Assembly: GCF_017562075.2 (NCBI RefSeq)
Contig: NC_054084.1
Span: 11,146,745-11,210,744, forward strand
Direction of reading: 5' to 3'
DNA: 64,000 nt
DNA from: Anopheles merus
Taxonomy: Eukaryota; Arthropoda; Insecta; Diptera; Culicidae
The position numbers and the translations under genes were made by a program. Shown piece after piece: positions 1 to 12,800 of this stretch. Under the pieces are notes generated by a model, which saw only the letters and a program-made list of their open reading frames with translations, searched no databases and was not told the DNA's origin. Each line of letters starts with the position of its first letter. The stretch's first letter is position 1.

Positions 1-3000
1 ACGAGCGTAACGAGGCGGAAAGGTTAGCAGCGAGTTAGGCCGCATTGGTTTCGAACGCAAACAACACTAAAAGTCAACTCTTGACGCAGTTTCCTGCTTT
101 TACAATAGGGCGGCAAGGGTGCTAGAAGCGAGGAAAAGAGTGTGAGTTGAGAGTGAAACTTTCAAAAAATTATCTACATTGTGCTATTGATTGAAAGATG
201 GCGCGTGGAAAAAGCGCAACATTTGCGATTGCTAAAAATGAAAGATTGCTGGTAACGGTTTCAATCCACAAACCATAAATCGAACGGTAATGAAATATTT
301 ATTTCCATTAAAAAAGATACGGATGATATGATGACAGCCTTAACAGTATCGGCGTCTCAATAAATAATGGAGTGTTGTCTATGACGTTGGGGCCTCTTTT
401 GAAGCTCACTATTGCACAGTTATTTAACAGCAAAATAGAGAAGAAGAAAATACAACGAGCAACTTGCAACAAAATTGCGACCAAATACCCTAAAGCGCGT
501 GCACACCACACGGGTGTGTCTGTAAGCTGCTTACTTTCCAACAAGTATGTGCTTCTTTTCTTCTCTGTGGCCATTCTTCCTTACCCTGTGGCGGTTTAAT
601 TTACGCTCGCATTCGATCATCACCGCACACACACGGTGGCCGGAAATGTTTTAATTATAATTCATAATAATTCCACCTCAGCCGGTGTCGTCACACAGCA
701 GGCCGGTGTTATTGCGTAAGCAAAAAAGTTGCAACAACACGCGTTGTTCGAATCGCAAAAAGGCAAGCAGAAAAAAAATGCAGAGTGAAAAGCCATCTTT
801 CCGAAAGATGATAACCGGATCGCAGTACAAACTGCAGGGTTGTGTAGACAATCGTAAAATGAACACAAAGCCAGTGTATAACGATTGACAACTTGGGGAC
901 AGTTTTAATAATTTTATCTCTGGATATTGTTCAATACCATGATTGTCTAATGGCTTTTTTTTTTTTGATACTTTTTCTTGAAGACATGCCTCTCATCTCA
1001 GTCCATTTCGAATTTATATTTCGTAGTTTTTTCAGCTTATTTTATCTATGCGATATTTTCATTATTTTAAAACGAGCAAAACACTCAAGCAACGAACCCT
1101 GTAAACTGATAAAAGCTCACAAAAGAAAGCATCACTCTTTCATCATCACTGCGAAGGGAGCAGGTGACCATAACTTAACCAACGGGAGCGCACAGACTGT
1201 GCAAAAAATAAAAAAAATATAAAAAAACAAACCCCGCGCCTATTATTTACTGTTTGGAGCGCAGGAACAACAACAACCTCACCCTGTTCTCCACTATCTC
1301 CTACCAACATTTTCACCAACCGGTCCCCCTTCACGAGCACAAAACGGTGAAGATTTGATGAAGTTCATTTCATCTTGGCGAGCTGCTGCTGCTTTCTCGG
1401 CAAGCAAAACCGGTTGATAGTGCCGCGCGCGCTGACATCGCGAGAAGGGAGCTTGAACTTGGGATGCATTCGTAAAAACCGGTACAGTAGCAGCTGGCAT
1501 ATCTCCCCGGTTTGGTCTCCAAGTGTGACGCAAATAAAAAAGCACCAATCCCCCCCCCCCCCTTAGTGACTTTCGCATGCAAGAGACCGCGCAGAGCATA
1601 TGCCGAAAAAGCACCTCCAGCGATATCAACAAAGCGGCGCAAACCACACAGAGACCCCGCCGGGTGCAGGAAGTAAAGCGAACTCTACCCGAAATAATCA
1701 TGTGGATCTGTTTCGGTGAGCATGGGGGTTTTTCGTAATGTTGCATCCGCGTATGCGCTGCTGCTGTACGATTATTATCCACCGCAAAAGCGTGTCCCCA
1801 CGCGAAACGGGAAGTTCGGAAAAAGCGGACGGGAGGGTTCGTCGCTTTTACTGGAACGAAACGAAGGAGAGCGGCAAAGAATCAAGGGATGAAATATATC
1901 ATTCACCACATGCACAACGCAACCCGCCGGCCGATCGGCACACACATTTGCGTGCACACTGTCGAGGGAAATTCAAAATTATAGCTCTTACTGTGTGTGT
2001 GCGCGCGCGCACGCTGAAAGAAAGCATTAAAGGGTTGCGAACGCCTGCGATACGGTACAGCAACACGCAGCAGAAGCGTCGAAAAGTGCTTCTTCCTGCA
2101 GTGATCCTTTTGCGAACCCGGCGGTGCCGGCGGTGGTGCAAGCCAAAACTGAACATCGTTATTAATGAAATCGGTCCAGTAGAAGCGGAGGAAGAGGATC
2201 GTTCTTTTCTTTCTTTCACCTCAATTAGCTCGCTACTGTGGGCTTGCACATTTTTAGGGACTAATGAAACTAACAGACCCTTTTAACGATGGAAACCAAA
2301 TCCAGGGTGGCCCCTCCAGAGCAGCTCGGTAAGGGAAGGGAGCCGCCACACGTTCTTGGCGACAGAAAGTACCGCTAGGTCCGGGCGTACTGATTGCATC
2401 TTCCCACGCTGTCTGCCTGGTGGTGGCGGGCTTTGGCCACACGACGGAACCATTAGGGATGCTCCAGATATTTCGGTGAGAAATTGGCTGCGTTACGATT
2501 TATTAATTTTTTTTTTTTTCGGATACGCTCTAAGGCACCTTTTTCCACGGGGAAGGTGTGTAAGAAAAACAGAATTCACGGAGCGCATAAGAAGAAAATG
2601 AACCTATTAGTGGTGTCGAGCGATTCGATGACGGCTGCACATTTGAAGGGCTATAATTTAATTTAAAAATTAACCGAGTCAAACCGCACACAGGTTTTTA
2701 GGCGAGTACAGCAGACGGTTTTTGTAGGAAACTCTTTTCTTTCTTCATTCGGTAAAAGAAAAACCATCCAAATGTTTCAGATTGTATAGACAGCTCGGCT
2801 TAATGTTAATTGTAATAATTCGAAAAAATATAAATGTAAATTGAAGGTCAACAACTATATGAGTAATGATTCAGCGCATGGAATGTATGAATCACACACT
2901 GCATCGTTAGAGTACTCATTAATATTTTTTAAGATAATCGTTTCAACCCAACAAATAATTTGCGTCTCACATTATGTCTAAGCGCCGTACCTAAAAGCGA

Positions 3001-5044
3001 ATAAACCACGATAAAAGCCGAACAAAATTTTAATTGGCCGGTTATTAAGTAACAATTTTAAAGCCCCCACCAGAGAGTAACCTTCCAGCGCTGTTCTTGA
3101 CGTCTCTCTATGCACCAAACATCGCACCAACTTTGAGTCGCGTGCACAATTTATTTGCCAAACGCAAAAGAAAAACCTCCAACAACGGCGCGAATGCACA
3201 TACACGCCCCGCAGACGCCGGGCGGCTACAGTACCACACGAAAGTTGAATCATTTATTTATGCGTACACAACACACAAGCCACGCGCGAAAACCGCATCG
3301 ACTTTACGCACGCGGCATTCCGTTGTACGCACCACCATTACCACACACAAACACACACACAGCCAGGTACGAGCGAATGAGTGGATTTGCTGCATAATTT
3401 GACGTTAGTGCATATATGTGCAAAATACAACACAGAGAGTGCCAATCGAAGAGAAGAAAAAAAGCACTGCCCCACAGCAGAACATTTAAATGCCAGAACG
3501 ATGAAACACAGGCTGCACCGTGTCTCGTAGAGTAGCGGAGGGGGTTCGTCGCTTGGCGTGGGGCCTCTCTGCACATTGGAAAAACCCTTCACAACACCCC
3601 GCGAAAGCAAAAACACAACAAATGATTCTGGTCCATGTTTCGCCCGCTCGTGCATGTATTTTTTTTCGTTTTTGCCCATTTTATCGAGCGCATGTTTTCG
3701 AACATGCGTGACGCGTACGTACTACCACCACAACCGCACGTAGTGAAATGGGTGCATGGGTCCACATAACGTGAGCACCCCGCACACACACACACTTTGG
3801 AGAAATGAAAATGAAAAGAAAACAAAAACCAACTCCACCCCAAAAACTGGGTCATCGACGCCACACAGCCGGGAGACAGAGGCCTCCAAACGCGCGTGCA
3901 AGCTTTTTTTCCTTCTTTCGTGCAATTCGTGCAAGGTAAAAGAGAAGTAGGAAAGCTGGCTGGCTGGCTGGGTAGCGCTTTTCGCGGACGCCGCGAGGCG
4001 TGTCGCGCAACATTGGAAAGCCGCGAGGCTTTTGCTAACGCCACGGGCCAACCTCGAACCGCTCAAGGTACACACAGCGCGTACAGGCAAGCAATAAGAC
4101 GGAGAGCGTGCGATGGTACTGTGAAGGGGGGGGGGGGGGGGGAACTCCCCATTAACATTGAGGCGCGTCCGAGCCGGTTGATTTGATTTGCGCTTCGATT
4201 TGGATGACCGTTTCGCGAGCATTGCTCGCCCTCTCGTTACGGTGCGGATTGATGAAGCGCGCGCGTAGCTCCGCTCGTTAGGACAGTTAGAATAAATTCG
4301 TGTGTAATTCAAATCGCAAAGAGAAAAGTCATCCTTCAGCGTCGAAGCAGTACGCACAAATTGCGTGGAAGATGACCCTGTTTTAGCCGCGTTGCGTATT
4401 TCACTTTCTTTCGTAACGATTCTGTTCAAGCCGCACACGCAAACCGGTGCATTTCTTCGCAGATAGCAGCACCCTCAATACCGATCCGGCTTTAGGTGGT
4501 CACGGTTAGTCGGTCACGATGATGGAGATTTACAATACGCGATCTTCAACTGCGTTCGGAGACTCAATCCGGCTCCTCCCCACCAGCCAGTCAACCGGCA
4601 CCGTCGCCCTCAACGAGGCCTGGAAATTGTGCATTGCAACACGGTTGACGTACGAAGATGATTTCGCACAAATCCTTTCGATACGATCATTTCAGGGGAA
4701 AAGAAATTATTGATCGCTTCTGGCAGCTACGTGTGTGCCGCTGCGGTCGCATTCCGCCGACAAAAGCGCAGGAAAAGTGCACTTAATCTCTATCAAGCCA
4801 ACGAATCACGCATTTTGGTTTTCGCTTCGTAGACTTCGTGGGATGCAATTTTTGATATGCATTTTTGAGAAAGTGCCGTGGATTTACGCAGTAGTAGTAA
4901 AAGTAGGACATTTTTGCGAAAAAAAATTGAATGTTATTTGTTGAAAATGATTAAATGTCAAAAAGTGTATGTACTTATTTGAAAGATGGCCCTTGTCATT
5001 GCAGTTTACTTAAACAGTTGTAAAGTTTCCAAAGAGATGGAGAG
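1..5044. other. Non-coding block, probably intron of a minus-strand gene
   Basis: No coding exon can be supported here. Two GC-richer islands (about 1.3-2.4 kb and 3.1-4.7 kb) stand out from the AT-rich background and give several chance open frames. The longest is 238 codons on the minus strand at 3722-4438, with low-complexity, Cys/Ser-rich translation and no recognisable domain. A run of 13 C (1550-1562) and a run of 17 G (4126-4142) are present, plus short CA runs. The ratchet point at its right border suggests that the block is transcribed on the minus strand as intron; that part is inference. Confidence 0.5.
4126..4142 (+). repeat. Homopolymer run of 17 G
   Basis: Seventeen consecutive G on the plus strand, unusually long for an otherwise balanced region. 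The minus-strand transcript would carry a C run. It is likely to be length-variable and is prone to assembly error. A shorter relative, 13 C on the plus strand, lies at 1550-1562. Confidence 0.9.
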
Positions 5045-5080
5045 CTTACCTGTAAGTAAAGAAAACAAAACATTATTATA
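5045..5080 (-). promoter_or_regulatory. Putative recursive splice site (ratchet point) 1
   Basis: On the minus strand the sequence reads TTTTCTTTACTTACAG followed directly by GTAAGC, with the junction between 5050 and 5049. This is a full 3' splice site (pyrimidine tract, YAG) fused to a full 5' splice site, the form of a zero-length exon used for recursive splicing in long fly introns. The plus strand at about 5095-5460 is strongly A/G-rich, so the minus-strand transcript has hundreds of T/C-rich bases upstream of the site. No reading frame or flanking exon is needed to explain it. Its use in RNA is inferred, not shown. Confidence 0.6.
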
Positions 5081-5094
5081 ACATATAATTAGTT

Positions 5095-6473
5095 ATTCAT
5101 ATAGAACACAAGGAAAACAAACAAGTAAAAGAAGATAACAAAAATAAAGAGAACTAATAAATAAAAAAGAAAAGAATCCGCAAAGATAGGATATCAACAG
5201 AGATGAAAACAAGCAGATTATATGAAAATTATACGAAATAAACAGAAAAGTAAACGAAACAACGAAACTAAACAGAAAAGAACATACATGAAAACAACTG
5301 TAGAGAACAACCTGCAAAGAGAGTTAAAAAGAAAGACAAAAACAAAAAGAGATAAAAAAACAAACAAATAGTATGCAAATTTTACGTATCAAACCGAAAA
5401 ATAAACATAACAGTAAAAATCTTAAAGGACAAAAGCTCATGAGAAAATACCAAAAACCCAACCATAATTACTTGCTGCATGCAATGGTATGATTCTCTAA
5501 AATTCAAAACTTTCCCATGCCTGAAAGCGAAAGGAAGACACACGACTAAAACCAATCATCTTTTGGAAACAGAAAAATAAAGCAAATCTACCATAAAACA
5601 CACCGGAGATAGAAGAGATGAAAGATTTGGAACTATGCTGCCGATAATTATCCAATAAAACCCCTTAAAAAGCTGATTCCTTCGCTCGTGAAAGGATGAT
5701 GAGAAGGGATCATCTCCTACATCGACAGTAATCGCGCGCCGCCAGTTCGTCTTACGGTTGTGTGTGCGGTGGCTCAACCGTACTGCACACAAAAATACAT
5801 TTCTGATTTCTCAGGATAGAAAAGTGGTTCCCTTTTGCAGTGCCTTCTCCTGCTAACCAAGTCATTGACTCTTCCATTGACTGACGGTTCGAGGCCAGTC
5901 CCTTCGTGTTCGACAAAACGCGACCTCTCTTCAAAGTGCTGTGCCCATCGTGATGCAATCGTACACGCCGCCGTTGATTCGTTAGCCTCTTTTTTCGATA
6001 CCATCCCGAACACGATGTCTCTCACACTCCGGGGATTGGTTTTGTGCAGTGTTCTGACATTGACATACTAAGTGGAAGAGATTACTACTCCAGCCGAAAC
6101 CGGATGGCTCGAGGCGCACGGCAAATTTACGACCAAATTGGCACACAAATTGGCGATATGGAGTTCAGTTTTTTTGCCATTGCTCCAAACGATACTGCTT
6201 TAAAGATTTCATTTAAAACTTTATAGCTACAAGCAGCGCGAGCTAATGTACTTTCGAACCAAACGTTTCAGATTATTGCTTATAGAAGAGCAAAACCATG
6301 ATAAGGTACCACACACAGAGCGCTATTTATTGTTTCCGCTAATCTGAATAACAGTTTATAAAAACATTCTGGATTGAACAAAAAAGGCTACACTACGCGA
6401 GTAGTTAGTTGCCTGTCCTTGACAAGTGTGTAGTGTGTGGTACGTCAACGTGAGACGCATTGTAAATCACAAA
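5095..6473. other. Non-coding block with A-rich low-complexity stretch
   Basis: The first part (about 5095-5460) is an A-rich stretch of degenerate AAACAAAAG-like words, lying just 5' (in minus-strand sense) of ratchet point 1. The remainder is ordinary AT-rich sequence with no supported exon. A short frame at 5835-6071 has no recognisable features. Confidence 0.5.
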
Positions 6474-6898
6474 GGCCGGGCTACATTGATCGTACTCCGT
6501 AGTATAATTTTTGTGAACGCGTACGCCATCTAGCGGTGACGGGTGGAAGCTAAATGCTGGCATAATTTATCTGTCAAAAAACGTTTTGGGTCGAGGAGGC
6601 TATAATTTTACCCAATGAAGGATAGATATTCGAAGATGCGGAGAAATGTTGCTTAGCGCTTTGAATGAATGACGATTTGTCCAACAACAACAAATAACGG
6701 CCTACTTTGTTGCATTTTATGGACGTTTATCAACATTTCAAACGGCATACAAGTAGCCTGGTCGAAACTTGATGAGACACCAAGTATGAATAATTTTGAC
6801 ACATAAATTATACCGACATCTAGCTTGCGCTGGTCGTCGCCAGATGCGCTAGTGAAAATAAAAATTACACTACGGAGTACGATCAATGTAGCCCGGCC
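6474..6898. mobile_element. MITE-like palindromic element with 39-bp terminal inverted repeats
   Basis: The left end at 6474-6512 and the right end at 6860-6898 are inverted repeats of 39 bp with one mismatch, starting GGCCGGGCTACATTGATC. The similarity continues inward on both arms (the words ATAATTTAT and TGTCAAAA recur inverted near 6570 and 6800), so the 425-bp element is almost one large fold-back. It has no coding capacity. A clear target-site duplication was not found. The family is probably a non-autonomous DNA transposon; the exact name is not known to me. Confidence 0.85.
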
Positions 6899-9800
6899 TC
6901 AAGACGGGATGTAGAAGAGTCCCAGATTATTCTAAATATGGCTGATAGTAGTATTTATGGGACGCTATTTCAATTTGCTTCGACCGTAAAAACGAACGAA
7001 GCAGAACGAATATGACACACCGAAGAAGCAGAGTTGCAAATTAAGTGATCAAACTCTTCGCTCGTATGCTTTTACGCGAGCATCTTCGTCTCTCTAGCAG
7101 AGGCTAACAATGTACGAGTGACGAGCAGACAAGTAGATGACCTCTAACATTCACCCCGGTGTCTATGCTGCAAGAATCGGCACAAGTGTCTACCTTCTTC
7201 AAAACGTCACTCAAAAACGAATCACTTTCGAAATGATGTCAGACCCAAAACACGATCACTTGAGGATCGCGTCATGATTCACCCCGCTCTGGCAGCACAT
7301 GAAGAGTCTCCGTTTCCTCCCTGGAGTGACGCGAAATTAATAGCAATATTTATGAGGCTTTAGGTTTGCTTCCCTAAACGCTACCACTAATCGAACGCGA
7401 CGACGCGTTCGCAGCTAACAACTTGCAGGCCACAGCACTTCCCATGTAACCGCGCTCCAATGATTCACAGCAACGACGTGTGTTCACTAAATACGCACCC
7501 ACACACACTCTAATACACATTAGTTCCCTACCGTCCGGAACGAAAAGCCTGGATTAGACGAACCAGAGAGGGAACACGATACAACTGTGCAGTGTGGTGG
7601 TGTGGCAGGGCAACCGCGCACTAAGGGCGAACTGGTCACGTTTTTATGGGATGACGGTTTTATGGCAGCTGCGACACCAATCAGCGTGCGATCAAATGCG
7701 CGTCCCACACAAATAGCAAAACGTCACCCTAGGACACACACACACTTTGGCGCGTGAAGTCATTTTCCGATTGGACTAATTAGCATTTTACACGCATGAT
7801 TGTGTCAACAAATATTAATGAAACATCTTAAAATACAGCTCTAACCCACTAACGCTGCTTTGTGTAGTGCCGTATGTAAATCTGGCCCCGTGCGGCGGCC
7901 TCTGTGTTTGAGTAACGCGCATCAATCCTAAATTGTAACAGTTTATTGATGTCCAAATTCATCTTGAAGCCATTTCGAGAACAGGTGGTTGGATTTATTG
8001 TCGGCTGGTGTTGTGCTTATTATTTTGGAATAACACTACGATAAGGCAAATTATGCTGGCCATAAAATGAAAGAATATCCTATTAAATAACACTCCAGTT
8101 CTCTTAAAGCAATATTTTGAGGAAATTTAGTCCGTACTCCATTACAAGCGATGTTTATTACTTTTTATCATTTTAATCGTTATTTATACCTATTTCGCTC
8201 AAATAAGCTATGGGTTGTTTAGGGATGGATATCGCTTGCAAGAGGAAGTAGTAATACTTTTACAAATGACCTGTGGAGTGTAGTCCACGACCTGTAATGA
8301 ATTTTATTGGATCACATTAAACAAATCGACATTTATTTCGAATAATTAACCAACAAATAACTCGCCAGGGAACAACACTTATTGACATCATTGTCCTCTA
8401 TTTAATCAGACGACTCCGTTTACCATACAGTAGCAATTTGAAGCCACTTAGCGAACGATTAAATGCACCACCACCTTCATCACGCTGGCACGCAACCACC
8501 ATACTTAACCCAGAGAGCCGCGGTAGTAGTGGTACACATTACAGACTTTACATAATTAGCGATAACACCAGGCGATGATGCTCCGGCGTAGATCATGATC
8601 ATCCGCGACCTTTGTCTACAAGATTATCAGTAAGGGCAAAGAGGATTGATGTTGAGAAACTGCGCTTATTAGAGAGCTGTACCCGGTTTGTAACGTCATA
8701 TCTATCAAATGACCTAACAAACAGTCGTACGATTCGAGCCCCCGTTTTTTCCCCGATGAAATCTCAACGCCCGATGACCGATGACCGACGACAAGTTTGC
8801 TAAACGATGCTACATACTACTCACTATGTCTCCTCTTATCTCTCTCCTCTCTAAAGCGATAATGATACATACACAATCGTATAATTAAAAATGCAAGAAT
8901 TGCATTCGTTGCAGCGTGTTTCCGCCCTTGTGACAATGGGAGGGAACATACCCTTGCTATCTGGCTTGTCTATCGCGAAGCGATTAATCCCTATCTTCAC
9001 TCACTTAGTAGCAAAGCTGTAGCTTAAATTTGTGTGCAAATGATGAACTAGAGCTGCTGTGTGCGATGGACACGACCACGATTATGAAATCCACTTCATC
9101 ACTCACCCACACGCACTTTGATGGCTCCCAAAAGATCCCAAACGTAGCCGGTAAGTAGCTACGGGTTCGCCGCTTGCGCGATGAGCTAACAAAGAAAAAC
9201 TTCATTCGCTCATTTATCTTTATGTCGAGAGGCTTTGTTTAATTTTGCTCTACATTTGTAACATACATTTTATTCCTGCGTGAGTGGCACAACTGTTCAT
9301 TCATCTCCCAGCATGAAATTTTCCTGAGAAAACTAACCAATAAGAGCACACGCGCGCATTGCAAAACAAGGAAACCGCCAAAAACACATCTCGATACGCA
9401 AATGATTTTAATAAGTTTGGCGTGGAAAAAAGACCCCACTAAAGCCTTACACCTTTAGGCTGACCAGCATGATTTCCTAGCGTAACTTCTTCCTGTGCTT
9501 CCTATTGTTTCGAGGCTGATGTTCCCGCATCACGAAATGAAAGTGAAGAGACCAGTGGGCTCGTCTTTATGCTTCTGACGGCTCTGTATGATGGAGCAGT
9601 GGTCTAGAGATCCCTCACTCTCTTCGCTCTCTTTCTCTAATGGATAGATGCGCGGAAGAGATACATATCTAATTCGATACGCTCCCTCGCCGTCGTCCCA
9701 AAGGTCAGTCAAACGCATTCACACGCACGACGCAATTAGAAGAATACAAATTAAGCTAGCCCCCATGCGCGATTGGGGAATACATTGCTGTGAGGGATTA

Positions 9801-12800
9801 TTTTTGTGGGAGCTTAGACCCCAAAAACGTTAAATTGAAACACGAACCTCCTCTCTTTCCCGTTACCTTTATGAGATGAGGCAAAATTAATTCCGTGCCA
9901 TATGGGCTTTAAAGGTAGATGGGTAATGCAGACCAATAGACGCCGTTAAATCAATACCACTTAGGTGAAGGCTGCAGTGTTATTTAACGCTATACACACG
10001 AAGGGATGCATCCACTGACCGATGAGTGTAGCATAGAACTGTCCTAATAAAACATTTTATGTACGTTTTGGGTTCGGACTTTGTATGCAAATTAACGCAC
10101 TTCCATCGTCGGGAATGGAGGCGCTAGCGCGTTTAATGTGCCGCACACATCAGCAGAGAGGGAGAGCTCAAATCCCCCCGAGAGAACAAGCAACATATGC
10201 TTTTCCTCGTACGGGTTGTTACAGGGTTTTTTTCCCTTCGTTTATGTGTTTTTCTTCCATTTGTTTCTACTTCGCACTTCAATTCAAGAGATACGAGGCG
10301 CACCCTTAAGCCTGGCATTTTCGATGGATTTTCCCCAAACCGGCCAGATGTTCCCTCTCTTCCGTCACCATTTGCATTGTACACTGTAGTGCGGAGTAGC
10401 AGTGGTTCGGAAGGTTTAGGTTTTATTCCTACGTTTTGATTTTATGGGCCGGCGTTAAAGAACAGTTCCTTCGATGCGAGCAAACCTTGTGTGCTTTATT
10501 ATTCCACCCAGAGACACATCACCATCATCAGTGCCATCGATCGCACACTATCGTTTGAAACGATCGTGGTCCTCCTCCCCTGCTCTCTCCAATGGCATTT
10601 AACCATTGTGTGGCACACGCTACTTCTGGCGTTCTGCTTTAATCCATCACCGAAAATAACACAATCGGAATAAATTTGTCCAAACGAACGCCGCGGATGA
10701 ATCATGCTGACAGAGGGTTTTATTCTAAAGACTTCACCGTATGTAAAATGTAAACCAAACAGTAAATTACAACTCGCCACACACAAAACTGCATCCATCA
10801 CACCATCTCTGCCCGGTACGTTCGAAACAATGCTTAAGCAGCAGTCTTTTTCAGAAAATATATATATCGCTCATGGTGCGTAGGCGACGAACAAACGTGT
10901 GTCAACCTCTGTGTCTGAAGATCGTCTAATTGCTATCTTGATCGACTGTCGTACATGGCCCCGCTGTCGAATGTCGCCAAGAGCAATGTCTCGTCGCTGC
11001 TGACGGAAGATGCTGCTGTACCGATGGAAGACAATTTAATCCTGGATATAACACAGCACAATTGGTGTTTGTAGAAAAAAGCGACAGCGCACGAGGTAAA
11101 CAATATAATCAAAGAAGAACCTTATTTGCTTATGGATGGGATTCTAAAGCAGGATCTTGCTCTTTTTGTGACGGAATTCTTGAAAACATCATTATAAAAT
11201 TGATTTAATACGTTACTTCAATATTGTTCACCCATTCCCTTCTTGCTTGGAATAATGCTTACACTTTCTTTTCAGCTTTCAATGACAAAAACAAAACTAG
11301 TCCAACTGAATCGACACAAATTCCATCAATCTGAAAACGTTTGAAATGGTGGTAGAGAAAAAAACACAAGGTTTACTTTTTCCAACCGACACACTAATAA
11401 AAACAAACGAACCGTCAAAGACACACTCTGTGTGTACGCCGCCCGCACTACAGTGCCACACTTTCATTTCGCTTTCAATTTCTGTTAATCAATTCAACGC
11501 CCACCTACACCTTCCATTACGGGGTAAGTGTGTACATACACACACACACACACAGATCAGCCTCAACCGCGGACCGAAAAAACAGTAATCGATTTATCTC
11601 CAAACCAAAACGATCGAAGAGAAATGCTGATAGAGAAAAAGAAGCTGAACCTCAATGCTGTATACATATGGTCAGATTCAACACATGGAAAGAGTACAGC
11701 AGGGAAAGATAAAGAATAAAGCAACTTATCCAGGTGGGGTTAACCTTGCCAATAAACATAAAATTCAAGCTGTTTAAATATTGATTTGTCGTCAATCGTT
11801 GCCGTTTTGGAGGTGTGCCAATTAAAACTACTTTCGGAACGTTTTAATGTTCTTTTTTTTGTATTTTGCCACTGCATTGTATTGACTACAAATAAGAATG
11901 GCAAATAAACCCTCCCTTTCATGAATAATAAAATTTAATCGGATTATATCCAGAGTTTGAGTTGTTTTCACAAACCAATTCGACACAAATCCTAGTCAGA
12001 ATATAAACGGAAAAAATAGTTTTACTCCAATAGTACTTTTCATGACACAAGTTGCACGCAAACTGACATGGAACAATTAAAAGAGGAGAGCTGACGAACA
12101 ACAACCAGCAACGAAAAAATAAAATAAAAACAACCGACCACAAATGAACGTAATTAATACAACCGCGCAACGTAAATCACGCATTATGTGCTTTTCGGAA
12201 CACGCTTGGATTCACTTTCGTGGTCACGAGCCAGTGCACACGCGTCATTGCACATCGTCGTCACACGGACAGGGCATAAAAGAGACAAACGCAATGGCAG
12301 AGTAGTGGAGTGGTTGGGAGAGGAGGGCATAAATGAATTGTCATAACATTGTGTGTTTTTTTCTAATTTCATTTTCTTTTAAAACAACCACAAACGCTTT
12401 GCTTGGCAATGAACATCATGTCAAAAGTGATGAGCATGCAGTGCCGGGGAGAGCGTACGTGAAACGAGATGATATAAATATTAGTTTACAAAGCCTTTCG
12501 ACCGAACGCTTCACAGACTAAATATTTTTTTAAATAAAAAATGCAAACTTAAGCTTAAAATAGATAATAAACTCCAAAACGTGTCGCATCCACCGGCGAG
12601 AACCTGTGCTATTAGTCACTCACTGAACTAGTTTTCTAATTCTCTTTGCATCCATAAATTTCGAACTCATCCCAACCTCAATTTTCCTCTCCCTTCATCA
12701 TGACCAACCAACTGAACTTCCTACTGGCCCCTGCCACCTCGACACATCGGTCACACCTTTTGGCTATGATCCAGCGCAACACAGCCTTCCTCCATGCCAC

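Noticed and set aside
3722..4438. 238-codon minus-strand open frame
   Set aside because: Low-complexity Ser/Cys/Arg translation, spans the G17 run, no domain and no splice or promoter support.
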